DNA of 23,327 nucleotides from Pseudomonadota bacterium (GTDB taxonomy: Bacteria; Pseudomonadota; Alphaproteobacteria; Rhizobiales; Xanthobacteraceae). The position numbers and the translations under genes are program-made. The notes beneath the pieces are model-generated. The model saw only the letters and a program-made list of their open reading frames with translations. It did no database searches and was not told the origin of the DNA. The first letter of the stretch is position 1; each line of letters begins with the position of its first letter. The stretch covers positions 1 through 23,327 of the forward strand of contig JAEWBW010000082.1 of assembly GCA_023390955.1 (NCBI GenBank). Direction: 5' to 3'. Of the stretch, positions 1 through 8,043 are shown piece after piece.

Positions 1-109
1 TGGGGCCATTCCAGCCCTTCGTGCCAGACTGCCCAGCGCCAGATCGTGCTTCTCGACCGGCAACGGCTCGCCGGCCTCGATCTCCAGCCCTGAACGCAAT
101 CGGCGGCCG
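1..109. other. Window edge, coding status undecided
   Basis: Two short open frames compete here. On the plus strand a frame open from base 1 ends with TGA at 91-93 and would give about 30 C-terminal residues of a gene convergent with the MarC gene. On the minus strand an open frame could begin at a TTG near 99 and run off the left edge. Both have fairly GC-rich third positions. Neither gives a recognisable motif, so I do not call a gene. Confidence 0.2.
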
Positions 110-799
110 TCAGGTCACCGCGCGCGATGCCTCTTCGATGATGGATCGCGCGACCGCCGACACGCCGGTGATCATGATCTGCACGCCGATGCAGAGCAGG
201 AGGAACGCCGACAGCTTCGTGACCACGCTGGTGCCCTCCTCCCCGACGACCCGCGCCATCGCGCTCGATTTCCGGTAGGCGTGGTAGATCGCCAGGCTCA
301 CGGCGAACGCGACAACCAGCGACACGATCGAGGTCTCGAACATCACATCCAGATTGTCGGAGCGATTGATGCCGATCGCGATCGCAGTGGCGATCGTGCC
401 GGGCCCGGTCGTCAGCGGGATCGTCAGGGGAAAGAAGGCCATCTGCTTCATCGTGGCAAGATCGGCAGATGACGCCGGGTGAGCGCCCGGCGCGCTCGGC
501 GGGGCGTGCAACATGGACCAGCCGGTCGCGGCGACCACGAGCCCGCCCGCTATCCGCAGCGCCGGGATGGTCACGCCGAAGAAGTTCAGGATCTGGCTGC
601 CTACGAACTGAGATACCAGCAGGACCACGAAGGCATAGGCGGCGACCCGTAGCGCGATTGTCGCCCGCTCGCTTTCGGAGAGGCTGATCGTGCGGTCCAG
701 GAAGATGAAGGCGAGCCCGTAGGGATTGATGATCGCAAACAGCGCGCCGAACCCGAACAGGAACTCGGCGCCCCACCGCGACAGCGTCAGATCAGACAT
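110..799 (-). CDS. MarC family integral membrane protein
   Basis: This 229-residue protein belongs to the MarC (UPF0056) family of six-helix inner-membrane proteins, whose biochemical role is not settled despite the old multiple-antibiotic-resistance name. Visible family marks are the N-terminal NPYGLAFIFL segment after the first helix, ALRIAGGLVVAATGW in the third, and FFPLTIPLTTGPGTIATAIA after the central hydrophilic loop. Length is normal. The start codon overlaps the last 8 bases of the upstream channel gene, so the two are probably translated together. It is the last gene of a minus-strand run that begins with the 835-residue hydrolase, though whether one transcript covers the whole run is inference. 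Confidence 0.88.
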   Translation of the reverse strand: MSDLTLSRWGAEFLFGFGALFAIINPYGLAFIFLDRTISLSESERATIALRVAAYAFVVLLVSQFVGSQILNFFGVTIPALRIAGGLVVAATGWSMLHAPPSAPGAHPASSADLATMKQMAFFPLTIPLTTGPGTIATAIAIGINRSDNLDVMFETSIVSLVVAFAVSLAIYHAYRKSSAMARVVGEEGTSVVTKLSAFLLLCIGVQIMITGVSAVARSIIEEASRAVT

Positions 800-1250
800 T
801 TCGCTTCAGCTCATTTCCCTGTGGCGCATCCATCAACCCCAGATGTTCAAGAGTCTTGCGCAAGACCTCGAACAAAATCGCGGCCGACCAACCAAAGAGC
901 AGCACGCCGTTCATGGCAGTCAATGGGCCGAGCAGCCTCCATTCCGGCACCGGCGTGATATCGCCGTAGCCGAGCGTCGTGTAGTTGACGAATGCAAAGT
1001 AAAGCACGGGGCTGTCAGGCGGGACCGCGTGAACGATATCGTAGCACCAGGCCCAAACCAGCATTTCCAGGATATGCGCGACCTTCAGCACCGCTGCGGT
1101 CACAACCATGACACCCATCAGGTGCCATCTCGTCCGGTTGGTGTGCCGCAAGCCCGCTTCACGCGCAATCGAGATCGCGACGACAGTCACCAGCGCGTGG
1201 ATGCCGATGTTGATCGTGCTGACGAGCGCACCGACGATGAATTGAATCAC
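792..1250 (-). CDS. Two-helix potassium-channel-like protein
   Basis: This 152-residue membrane protein carries a K+-channel pore signature, TTLGYGDITP at residues 91-100, between hydrophobic helices, so it resembles the Ion_trans_2 pore domain (helix, pore loop, helix) with an extra N-terminal hydrophobic stretch (residues 3-30). No RCK/TrkA nucleotide-binding domain follows, so it would be a minimal channel subunit, presumably tetrameric. The start is GTG with only a weak GGGTGGG upstream. The 3' end overlaps the MarC gene by 8 bases. Selectivity for K+ is inferred from the GYG filter alone. Confidence 0.8.
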   Translation of the reverse strand: MIQFIVGALVSTINIGIHALVTVVAISIAREAGLRHTNRTRWHLMGVMVVTAAVLKVAHILEMLVWAWCYDIVHAVPPDSPVLYFAFVNYTTLGYGDITPVPEWRLLGPLTAMNGVLLFGWSAAILFEVLRKTLEHLGLMDAPQGNELKRNV

Positions 1251-1315
1251 ATGCCCACCCGTGAAGACTTACCCGCGCTCAAGGGAGTGCGGCCTGGGTC
1301 GCACTCCCGCGCTTA

Positions 1316-1837
1316 TCAATATCTATAGTACGGGTCGTCCTGCGGGCACACCCAATTGCCATAGGTGTCCTGGAAGCAACCGTTGTTGTAGCCGTTGTTA
1401 TAATAATAGGCACCCGCCGCTGCAGCACCGACCGCTGCGCCATAGGCGAGGCCTCGGCGCGGATAATAGGGATAGCGGCCACCGCCGGGATAACCGGGAT
1501 AGCCCGCGATCGGACGACCGGGACGGCCGGCGATCGGATGGGACGGACGAACGGGACGACCGGCGATGGGGCGCCCCCCCGGACGACCAGCGATGGGATG
1601 GCTCGGATGTGGACGACCGGCATAGCGGCCGCCGCCGGCGTGAATGCGTCCGGCACTGACACGCCCGCCCGAAACATGGGCGCGCCCGCCGCCGTGGAAT
1701 CCGCCGCCACCGTGGAATCCGCCGCCGCCACGACCGCCGCCTCCGCCCCTGCCGCCGCGGGCGAAAGCGTCATCCGGCACAAGGCAGGCGCCGAACAGGA
1801 CAAGGATGGCGAGAGCTGCGAGTACGTGCTTGATCAT
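1316..1837 (-). CDS. Gly/Arg/Pro-rich exported protein
   Basis: Unknown function. The 173-residue product starts with a clear signal peptide (Lys3, hydrophobic core AALAILVLFGACLV, likely cleavage after DAFA), followed by a Gly-rich, His/Arg-containing stretch, imperfect repeats built on HPIAGRPG and RPIAG units (about residues 78-113), a short Ala/Gly hydrophobic segment and a Tyr-rich tail with two cysteines (CFQDTYGNWVC). Similar low-complexity exported proteins are common in Bradyrhizobium. The start is supported by AGGAGGAA at a good distance. It may be lipid- or wall-associated through the Cys in LFGACLV, but the rest of a lipobox is not convincing. It lies 47 bases downstream of the phasin gene. 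Confidence 0.7.
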   Translation of the reverse strand: MIKHVLAALAILVLFGACLVPDDAFARGGRGGGGGRGGGGFHGGGGFHGGGRAHVSGGRVSAGRIHAGGGRYAGRPHPSHPIAGRPGGRPIAGRPVRPSHPIAGRPGRPIAGYPGYPGGGRYPYYPRRGLAYGAAVGAAAAGAYYYNNGYNNGCFQDTYGNWVCPQDDPYYRY

Positions 1838-1884
1838 GTTGGTTCCTCCTTCGAACGTCTCTCTCCACCCCGTTCGCCGTCGCC

Positions 1885-2235
1885 TCAGATCTTCGGGCTG
1901 AACATCCCGCCGGCGGCCTTCATCGCCGACTCGCCCATGGTCCTCGCTTGATCGGTGAGCGAGCGCATCTGGTCCTGGAAGAAATCGGACTGCAGCTTGA
2001 GCGCGTCTTGCATGTCCTTGGCCTGGATCAGCTTGTCGCCGAGATCGAACGTCGCGGTGACGTTCTTCTGCATGACGTTGCAGAATTCCTTGGCCTGGCC
2101 GGCGATCGGCAGCGGCGAGGAGCCGAGCCCCTTTTCAAGCAGCGCGAAATAGTCGGCATTGGCCTTGCGCAGCCGGCCGAGCGCTTCGGCCAGCATCGCG
2201 CGGACGTTTTCAGCGGACGGGTTGATCTCAGCCAT
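1885..2235 (-). CDS. Phasin family protein
   Basis: This 116-residue, mostly helical protein without signal peptide has the features of the Phasin_2 family: amphipathic helices, Q/K/A-rich central part (QAKEFCNVMQKNVTATFDLGDKLIQAKDMQDALKLQ) and the typical DFFQDQMRSLTDQARTMGE segment. Phasins coat polyhydroxyalkanoate granules and affect their number, size and mobilisation. It sits 27 bases after an alpha/beta-hydrolase gene in the same direction, which supports a role together with PHA or acyl-ester metabolism. A general phasin-like chaperone role is also possible, because some members do not bind granules. Confidence 0.85.
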   Translation of the reverse strand: MAEINPSAENVRAMLAEALGRLRKANADYFALLEKGLGSSPLPIAGQAKEFCNVMQKNVTATFDLGDKLIQAKDMQDALKLQSDFFQDQMRSLTDQARTMGESAMKAAGGMFSPKI

Positions 2236-2262
2236 GACGTCTCTCCTTTAAAGAACTGATGG

Positions 2263-3129
2263 TTACGCGGGAAGTCCCCCGAACCAGGCGCCGAAATAGC
2301 CGGCGTAGAGGGCCGGCCGCTCAAGGTTCATCGAATGCCCGATGCCGGGTACGACGATGAGGCGGCAATCCGGCATCGCCGCGGCCATTGTGCGCAGATC
2401 GGCTGGAGGAATCCACCCGTCCCATTCACCCCATAGAACCAGATGCGGATGCCGTAGTTCCGGCATGCGACGCTCCAGCTCTCGGCTTTCCTTCTCCCGC
2501 GTCAGATTCACCGGCGTGCCGATCCAGATCCCCTCCGAGACGCCAAAAGTCTGCTCGATGATGCGGTCGAACAGTATCTGTATCTTCTCGGCCAGCCCTT
2601 CGCGGAAGCGCGGGATCGCATTCGGCGCCATGCTCTCCGGCACGAACAGCGAGGTCGCCGCAGTCGCCATGATCGTGCGTGTCAGCTCCTTGCTGGCCAT
2701 CATGGCCCGGAACAGACCGATCTGCTCGGTATTGAAGGCCATGCCGAGCGGCGTCACCGGATCGAGCGCGAACACCCGCCCGAACCGCTCCGGCTGCATC
2801 AGCAACATCCGCGCCGCGATGATGCCACCGGTCGAGTGCGTCGCCAGATGGCAGTGGCGAATGCCGAGCGCATCGAGCGCCGCCAGCATGTCTTCGGCGT
2901 GCTGCTGCATCGAATAGTTCGAATAGTCCGCCGCAGGCGTAGGCCTGTCGCTGTCGCCGCAACCGCGCCAGTCGATGCCGACGACGCGCAGGCCGGTCGG
3001 AAACAAGGGCGCGGCGAGTTCGATCCAGTCCTTGCTGGCGAGATTACCGTGGATGAAGACGACGGTGACGTCGCCTTTCCCCCACTCCCGCCAGCCAAGC
3101 TGGACTTCACCCGCCTTCACCCTCTGCAT
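2263..3129 (-). CDS. Alpha/beta-hydrolase
   Basis: This 288-residue cytoplasmic enzyme has a full alpha/beta-hydrolase layout: oxyanion-hole HGN at 27-29, nucleophile elbow THSTGG with Ser99, acid Asp237 in GEWDGWIPP, and His265 in GIGHSMN. The DWRGCGDSDRP segment at 53-63 is typical of the epoxide hydrolase/haloalkane dehalogenase/lipase-like branch. The substrate cannot be read from the sequence. It starts 10 bases after the stop of the 835-residue double hydrolase and precedes a phasin, so a (hydroxy)acyl ester, a PHA oligomer or a thioester are reasonable guesses. Thr rather than Gly before the His-Ser of the elbow (THSTG) is slightly unusual. Confidence 0.85.
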   Translation of the reverse strand: MQRVKAGEVQLGWREWGKGDVTVVFIHGNLASKDWIELAAPLFPTGLRVVGIDWRGCGDSDRPTPAADYSNYSMQQHAEDMLAALDALGIRHCHLATHSTGGIIAARMLLMQPERFGRVFALDPVTPLGMAFNTEQIGLFRAMMASKELTRTIMATAATSLFVPESMAPNAIPRFREGLAEKIQILFDRIIEQTFGVSEGIWIGTPVNLTREKESRELERRMPELRHPHLVLWGEWDGWIPPADLRTMAAAMPDCRLIVVPGIGHSMNLERPALYAGYFGAWFGGLPA

Positions 3130-3139
3130 GCGGCTGGCC

Positions 3140-5647
3140 TTATTTGTTGAGGCCGGCGGTGGGCGCGGCGCCGGGTGGCGTCGGCGCCACCGGCAGGGCC
3201 GACACCACAGCGCCCTTGATCATGCGATCCGTACCAAGCGGCGAAGACGTATCAACAACACCCTTGGTGACGAAATCCACAACGTCGGCTGAGAACTCGA
3301 CCGTATTGTCGGTATGGATGAAATGCCCGGTCTCCGGATAGATCTTGAGTATCGGCCGGTTGCCGGCGTTCGTCATACGCGTCATGAACGGCGTGATGGC
3401 GTCACGGCCAAGGTCCGTCAACCCGTTGAAGGCGGGAGTCGGGATGAAGGGCTCCTTGTCGCCGAAGGCCAGGAAGATCGGCTGCTTGATCTGCGTCAGC
3501 CGCTCATAGAGGTTCTTCGGATCGTCCTGCTGCAGCTCAGCTCCGATCGTGTAGATGTCGAAGATGAAGACGTTGCACCACTGCTCGAGCTCCTTCGGGT
3601 TGCCCTTGATCAGGCCAACGCGCTGCTCCGTGTGGAAGCGAGCATAGTCGCTGTCGCTGAAGAAGTAGCCGCTCTTGGACGCCGACACCGCGCCGGTGTT
3701 CGGGTCCCGCTTCTTGAAGTAGAAGAAGTCACGGACGCTCTGCTCGTCACGCCCCTTCTCCGCGGCGAGAATGCCGGTCTGATCCCAGATCGACTTCCAT
3801 TTGTCGAAATCGCGGCCGAGGTCGCCTTGGAACAGGGGCGCCTTCTTGTCCTTGGCGATGGTGATGTCACGCGGATATTCCTCAAGGCCGGACGGAGCTT
3901 CGAGCGCGAGCGCCGTGACCGCGTCGGGCCAGGTCAAGGCATATCCCATCACGAACTGCCCGCCGAGCGAGTGGCCGAGATAGACCGCCTTCTTGACGCC
4001 GAGTTGGTTGACGACGAGGTCGTAAATCGACTCGCGCATGTCCTGCATGGTACGCGCCGGGCTCTTGTCGAGATTGCCGGGCCCGGACATGCCGTAATGC
4101 GGCAGGTCGGGCACGATCACGCGCAAGCCACTCCGCAGGGCATATTGCATGATATTGCCGTAGTGGCCGCCGAACGCGCCCTTGCCATGGATGATGACGA
4201 GTACCTTGGGATCGCTTTCGGTGCCGTTGTACTCATCCATATAGCCGATCTGCCAAGTGTTGCCGATCTTGTCCTTGGTGTTGGCAAATTTGACAGGATA
4301 GGGATAGGTCACAAAATCCTTCCAGAAGGATTTTGTCGGATCGATCTTCGCGGCGACGCCGGGTACGCGATAGTTCTTGTCAACGAACTTCTGCGCGCGG
4401 TCGAGAGCTGCCACGTCGTCCATGAAGGAGACGAACTTCGGATCGTTCTTGCGCTGGTTGATGATCGGGAACACGCCGTAATGGGCGACCGGGCTTTCCT
4501 GCGCGATGAGGTCCGCACCGGGCACGCGATCGACGGCCTGCTGTGCCAGCTTGTAATTCAGCCAGAGGTCGTTGGTGATATGCATCACCAGCGTGCGCGC
4601 CTGGATGCGGCCGAGATATGGATTGATGTTGTGGGTCTCGCCGACGCGGTTGCGCCAGACGAGATCGACCGCGTCATAGAGCTTTGCGCGGTTGGTGACG
4701 TTCAGGCCCGCCTTCTCGTTCGGCGGATCCCAATAGAAGATTTCTGGCTGGACCGCCGCCCAGTTCTGGGTGGTGCGGAAAGCGAAGTCATAGCCGGTCA
4801 TGCCAAGGATCGACCAGCCGAAGGCCACGCCCGGCACCGGATGCTTCTCCTTGGGCAGCTTGTAATAGTCGCCCTTGGTCGCCTGCCAGACCGGATCGCC
4901 TTCGATCGCGGCCGTCATCATCTGGAACGTCCAGTTGCCGACGGGATCTTCGCCGTCCGACTGTGTGGTGCCGCCGATCGGCATTATCGCGTTGATGTAT
5001 TCCGGATGCATGACGCCCCAGACATAGGTCTGGGTGCCGCCCATGGAAACGCCGGAGACGAGCGCGACGCGCGCGACCTTCAGCTCGTCGCGCAGCAGGC
5101 GGTAATTCGCCTGAACCATGTCGTAGTAGCTGTACTGCGGAAACTTGATGCCGAGACCGTCGGACGGCTTGCTGGCACCCCAGGTGCCGAGCGGATCGAC
5201 CATGATGACGTAATAGCGGTCGGTGTCGATCGGGCGGCCCGGCCCGATGATCGGCACGCCGCCCGACAGGGCAGCGCCTTTGACCCACTGCTCGTACATG
5301 TCGGTGGAGTCACCGGAGTAGTAGGAGTTGATCACGACTGCGTTGGTGATCTCGCCAGCGGCATTCCGCCGCGCGTTGCCGATCGCGATGTAGGCCGTGC
5401 GCAGCTTGCCGCCGCCGAGCGATTCCAGCGTGACACCGCCCTCGCCGCCATTCTCCCATTTGGAGGGATCGGCCAGATCGTATTTGCCGCCGAGGCGGAA
5501 ATTGGCGATCTCATAGGTTTTCTTCAGCCCGTCATGCTGCACCTGTGACGAGCGGCGCGTGAACGGCTGGGCCACCGCGAGCGCGGTGCCGACCAGCAAC
5601 AAGATCAAGGCGACGAAGCAACGCTTGAGCGCGTTTCCCCCGGTCAT
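3140..5647 (-). CDS. Exported tandem alpha/beta-hydrolase (MetX-like plus lipase-like domain)
   Basis: This 835-residue protein has a signal peptide (residues 1-26, cleavage likely after AVA) and two hydrolase folds in one chain. Domain 1 (about 35-400) resembles the homoserine acetyltransferase-like branch, with Ser201 in GVSMGGTQTYVWG, Asp360 and His389 as a probable triad. Domain 2 (about 470-800) has HGKG at 487-490, Ser560 in LGHSLGG, Asp730 in FGDKEPFIP and His775 in ETGHFIH. Both triads look intact, so two active sites are likely in the periplasm. The tail is Pro/Ala-rich. The substrate is unknown; an extracellular ester or polyester is an inference. A FixK-type box lies 65 bases upstream, giving a short leader if activation is at -41.5. 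It heads the minus-strand run towards the phasin and MarC genes. Confidence 0.85.
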   Translation of the reverse strand: MTGGNALKRCFVALILLLVGTALAVAQPFTRRSSQVQHDGLKKTYEIANFRLGGKYDLADPSKWENGGEGGVTLESLGGGKLRTAYIAIGNARRNAAGEITNAVVINSYYSGDSTDMYEQWVKGAALSGGVPIIGPGRPIDTDRYYVIMVDPLGTWGASKPSDGLGIKFPQYSYYDMVQANYRLLRDELKVARVALVSGVSMGGTQTYVWGVMHPEYINAIMPIGGTTQSDGEDPVGNWTFQMMTAAIEGDPVWQATKGDYYKLPKEKHPVPGVAFGWSILGMTGYDFAFRTTQNWAAVQPEIFYWDPPNEKAGLNVTNRAKLYDAVDLVWRNRVGETHNINPYLGRIQARTLVMHITNDLWLNYKLAQQAVDRVPGADLIAQESPVAHYGVFPIINQRKNDPKFVSFMDDVAALDRAQKFVDKNYRVPGVAAKIDPTKSFWKDFVTYPYPVKFANTKDKIGNTWQIGYMDEYNGTESDPKVLVIIHGKGAFGGHYGNIMQYALRSGLRVIVPDLPHYGMSGPGNLDKSPARTMQDMRESIYDLVVNQLGVKKAVYLGHSLGGQFVMGYALTWPDAVTALALEAPSGLEEYPRDITIAKDKKAPLFQGDLGRDFDKWKSIWDQTGILAAEKGRDEQSVRDFFYFKKRDPNTGAVSASKSGYFFSDSDYARFHTEQRVGLIKGNPKELEQWCNVFIFDIYTIGAELQQDDPKNLYERLTQIKQPIFLAFGDKEPFIPTPAFNGLTDLGRDAITPFMTRMTNAGNRPILKIYPETGHFIHTDNTVEFSADVVDFVTKGVVDTSSPLGTDRMIKGAVVSALPVAPTPPGAAPTAGLNK

Positions 5648-5705
5648 GGCGGACTCCTCCCTGGCGAGATTTTCAGCAACGCTAGGTATCGGGCTTGGGG
5701 GAGGA

Positions 5706-5719
5706 TTGATTTAGCTCAA
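5706..5719. promoter_or_regulatory. FixK/FNR-type box between divergent hydrolase genes
   Basis: The sequence TTGATTTAGCTCAA fits TTGA-N6-TCAA, the core recognised by FixK2 and related CRP/FNR proteins in Bradyrhizobium. Its centre is 65 bases from the start codon on each side, so a class II position (-41.5) would give about 24 bases of leader in either direction. Confidence 0.75.
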
Positions 5720-5777
5720 TGGATTCCAACTCCTCTCGTTGAGATTGCAGGCATCACAATGATGGCCGGTCCTCGCA

Positions 5778-6704
5778 ATGCCCTTTCTCAGTCATGGCTC
5801 GTATCGTATCCGCTATGAGCTGGATGGGCCTGCGGGCGCGCCGGCCTACGTGCTGGTCAACGGACTGACACAATATTCCGAACTCTGGGGCGCCTACCGC
5901 GACGCTCTGGTAGGGCGAGGATTCCGGGTCGCAACGTTCGACCTGCTCGGCCAGGGCATCTCAGACAAGCCGGCGTTGTTCATCAACCAGGATGACCACG
6001 TCGCTGTTCTCGGTCGCCTGATCGATCAGCTCGGCGACGGCCCGGTCTTCCTCAGCGGCATCAGTTTTGGCGGGCTCATAGCGTTGCGCTATGCGATCGA
6101 GCATGGCGGACGGCTGAAGGGTCTCGTGCCGATGAGCTGCTTTGCCGAGCTCACGCCGCAGTTGCTGCTGATCGGCAATGCCTTGCGCACCGGCCTCATT
6201 CTCGGCGGCACCAGCTATCTGCAGGACCTGCTGCTGCCGATGAACCTGTCCGACCAATGGCTCAAACCGCTGCTGGACAAGCTCGACGCCGTCAAGCGGC
6301 AGGGCTGGCTCGTGAACGACGTCTATGCGCTGCAGAACCTGATGGAGTCCTTTCTCGACTTCAAGCCGCTGACGCCGCAACTGTCGTCGATCACGCTGCC
6401 GACCATGATCCTGAACGGCGAGTTCGACTTCCTCACCCCGCGCGCGCTGCATGAAACGTTGCGGCAAGAAATCCCCGACAGCTCCCTTGTGATCATTCCG
6501 AAGGCGTATCACGCCTTCACGCTCGAGAAGGCGGCGCTCACGGCCGACCTGCTGGCGCGCTTCGCCGAGGACGTGCTGGCCGGGCGCTGGCACGGCAACA
6601 AATCCGTCATGATTGCGCCGGACGAGCCCGGCGGCGAGCTGACGCCGTTTCCCGCTGGATACGACCATTTGCGCGCCATCCCCGTCCAGAGGGCCGAGAC
6701 ATGA
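5778..6704 (+). CDS. Alpha/beta-hydrolase
   Basis: This 308-residue cytoplasmic hydrolase shows a VNGL oxyanion-hole strand (27-30) in place of the usual HG, the DLLGQGISDKP loop, nucleophile Ser96 in SGISFGG, acid Asp217 in NGEFDFLTP and His245 in KAYHAFTLE. After residue 265 a tail of about 40 residues has no visible motif. Its stop overlaps the next start by 4 bases (ATGA), so coupling with the unknown protein downstream is likely. The gene opens a plus-strand run that leads to a 3-oxoacid CoA-transferase and a MaoC hydratase, so action on a short acyl ester or a PHA-type oligomer is plausible but unproven. The FixK box upstream suggests low-oxygen expression. The ribosome-binding site is weak. 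Confidence 0.85.
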   Translation: MPFLSHGSYRIRYELDGPAGAPAYVLVNGLTQYSELWGAYRDALVGRGFRVATFDLLGQGISDKPALFINQDDHVAVLGRLIDQLGDGPVFLSGISFGGLIALRYAIEHGGRLKGLVPMSCFAELTPQLLLIGNALRTGLILGGTSYLQDLLLPMNLSDQWLKPLLDKLDAVKRQGWLVNDVYALQNLMESFLDFKPLTPQLSSITLPTMILNGEFDFLTPRALHETLRQEIPDSSLVIIPKAYHAFTLEKAALTADLLARFAEDVLAGRWHGNKSVMIAPDEPGGELTPFPAGYDHLRAIPVQRAET

Positions 6705-7297
6705 GCGGCTTCTTCGGACCATTGGACAGTGAAGGTCGCGTGCCACCGGCCCAGCAGACGCGCGTTGCGGCATTCCTGATCTCCTCGCATGGCGCACTGG
6801 CGCGGCAGTTCGCCCTCGCTTTGCCCGCGAAGTTCGATGCCGCATGGCAAACTGAATTGAATGCGCAGCTCTATCGCGAGAGCGAGATCGTCTCGCTCCT
6901 GACCCGCTCGACCGGCTGGATTCCGGATCTCTCGCTGGGCCTCATGGCCGCCGGTTGGGAGACTGCCTGGTTTCCGGCACCGGTCGAAGGCATCACCGAT
7001 CATGCGCTCGCGAGGGCCGCCCATCTCGCCATCCTCGCGCACGCCGTTCATGCCGGGATCCGGCCGGCCGCCCTGTTGCCGACCGAGGCCAATGCGAACG
7101 ATCCCTTCGTGATGGCGCTGCGCCGGATCGAATTCGAGAGCAGCAGGCTGCTGCAGGCGCAGATCCTGTTCCTGAAGGGACCGGAGCTTGCGCCATACCG
7201 CGACGCCGTCAGCGCTGCGCTCGACAAGCGTCACGCCGAAATCCGCAAGCTATGGCGCGGGACGCTGCAGGGCATCGGCATCGAGGAGCGCGAATGA
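6701..7297 (+). CDS. Conserved-looking protein of unknown function
   Basis: I do not recognise this 198-residue protein. It has no signal peptide, looks mainly helical, and contains a His/Ala-rich stretch (HALARAAHLAILAHAVHAG, about 104-122) and a charged C-terminal helix (RHAEIRKLWRGTLQGIGIEERE). Two Trp-containing segments (STGWIPDLS and AAGWETAWFPAP) may be conserved core. The start overlaps the preceding hydrolase stop by 4 bases and codon use matches its neighbours, so it is a real gene. The tight coupling suggests that it works with the hydrolase, perhaps as a partner or accessory subunit; that is inference. Confidence 0.72.
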   Translation: MSGFFGPLDSEGRVPPAQQTRVAAFLISSHGALARQFALALPAKFDAAWQTELNAQLYRESEIVSLLTRSTGWIPDLSLGLMAAGWETAWFPAPVEGITDHALARAAHLAILAHAVHAGIRPAALLPTEANANDPFVMALRRIEFESSRLLQAQILFLKGPELAPYRDAVSAALDKRHAEIRKLWRGTLQGIGIEERE

Positions 7298-7395
7298 TGG
7301 CGGGCCTTGACGCAGATCAATGGCGCACGATAGCCGCGCGCCAACATCGGTCCGATATCCTTCCCTGTGCCTGCTGCACGGAGTTCCGACCATGA
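7294..7395 (+). CDS. Possible 33-residue small protein, doubly coupled
   Basis: A 33-codon frame starts in an ATGA overlap with the upstream stop and ends in an ATGA overlap with the start of the CoA-transferase alpha subunit. The product would be MMAGLDADQW... with a CACC motif near its end. The arrangement would suit a leader peptide or a coupling frame. Against this, the same 95 bases hold a perfect FixK-type box, which suffices to explain the gap as an internal promoter. I see no similarity to a known small protein. Confidence 0.3.
   Translation: MMAGLDADQWRTIAARQHRSDILPCACCTEFRP
7307..7320. promoter_or_regulatory. FixK/FNR-type box upstream of the CoA-transferase genes
   Basis: TTGACGCAGATCAA is a perfect TTGA-N6-TCAA match. 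The centre is about 78 bases before the scoA start; with activation at -41.5 transcription would begin near 7355 and leave a leader of about 37 bases. It lies inside a short gap in an otherwise tightly packed gene run, which supports an internal promoter. Confidence 0.65.
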
Positions 7396-8039
7396 AGGCC
7401 GTTTCCGTCGAAGAAGCTGTTGCCATGATCCCCAACGGCGCGAGTGTGCTGGTGGGCGGCTTCATGGGTGTCGGAACACCGGAGCGGCTGCTCGACGAGC
7501 TGGTGCGGCAAAACAAGACCGGCCTGTCGCTGATCTGCAATGACGCGGCCATTCCCGGCAAAGGCGTCGGCAAGCTGTTCGATGGGGGGCAGGTCTCGAA
7601 ATTGACGGCCACGCATATCGGGCTCAATCCGAAGGCGCAGCAGCAGATGCTGGCGAACCAGATCAAGGTCGAGCTGGTGCCGCAAGGCAGCTTCGTCGAG
7701 CGCATTCGTGCTGGCGGCTGCGGCCTCGGCGGCGTGCTGACGCCGACCGGCGTCGGCACGCTGGTCGCCGAAGGCAAGCAACAGATCGAGGTCGACGGCA
7801 AGCCATATCTGCTCGAGACCGCCATCCGCGCCCAGTTCGCACTGGTGCACGCCTTCCTCGCCGATTACCTCGGCAACCTCGCCTATGCGCTGACGGCGCG
7901 CAATTTCAATCCGGTGATGGCGATGGCTGCCGACACGGTGATCGTGACAGCCGAGAACATCGTGCCGGTCGGCGTGATCGCGCCCGATCACGTCATGACG
8001 CCCGCGCCGCTCGTCGATTACCTCATCACCAACGGGTGA
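7392..8039 (+). CDS. scoA: 3-oxoacid CoA-transferase, subunit A
   Basis: This 215-residue protein is the alpha subunit of a family I CoA-transferase (SCOT/AtoD type), which with subunit B moves CoA between succinyl-CoA or acetyl-CoA and a 3-oxoacid such as acetoacetate. The GGFMGVGTPERLL motif (22-34), SLICNDAA and GLNPKAQQQM segments and the PQGSFVERIRAGGCGLGGVLTPTGVGT stretch are family hallmarks. I chose the ATG that follows a GGAG sequence and matches the usual family start; an in-frame ATG at 7320 would add 24 residues unlike the family. Subunit B begins 4 bases after the stop. In PHB-producing bacteria this step turns acetoacetate from polymer breakdown into acetoacetyl-CoA. The exact 3-oxoacid used here is not fixed by sequence. 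Confidence 0.92.
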   Translation: MKAVSVEEAVAMIPNGASVLVGGFMGVGTPERLLDELVRQNKTGLSLICNDAAIPGKGVGKLFDGGQVSKLTATHIGLNPKAQQQMLANQIKVELVPQGSFVERIRAGGCGLGGVLTPTGVGTLVAEGKQQIEVDGKPYLLETAIRAQFALVHAFLADYLGNLAYALTARNFNPVMAMAADTVIVTAENIVPVGVIAPDHVMTPAPLVDYLITNG

Positions 8040-8043
8040 GCCC

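Noticed and set aside
3314..5548. 744-codon open frame on the plus strand
   Set aside because: It is antisense to the double hydrolase gene, whose motifs and signal peptide are clear. The frame is open because of strong GC3 bias and the product has no recognisable domain.
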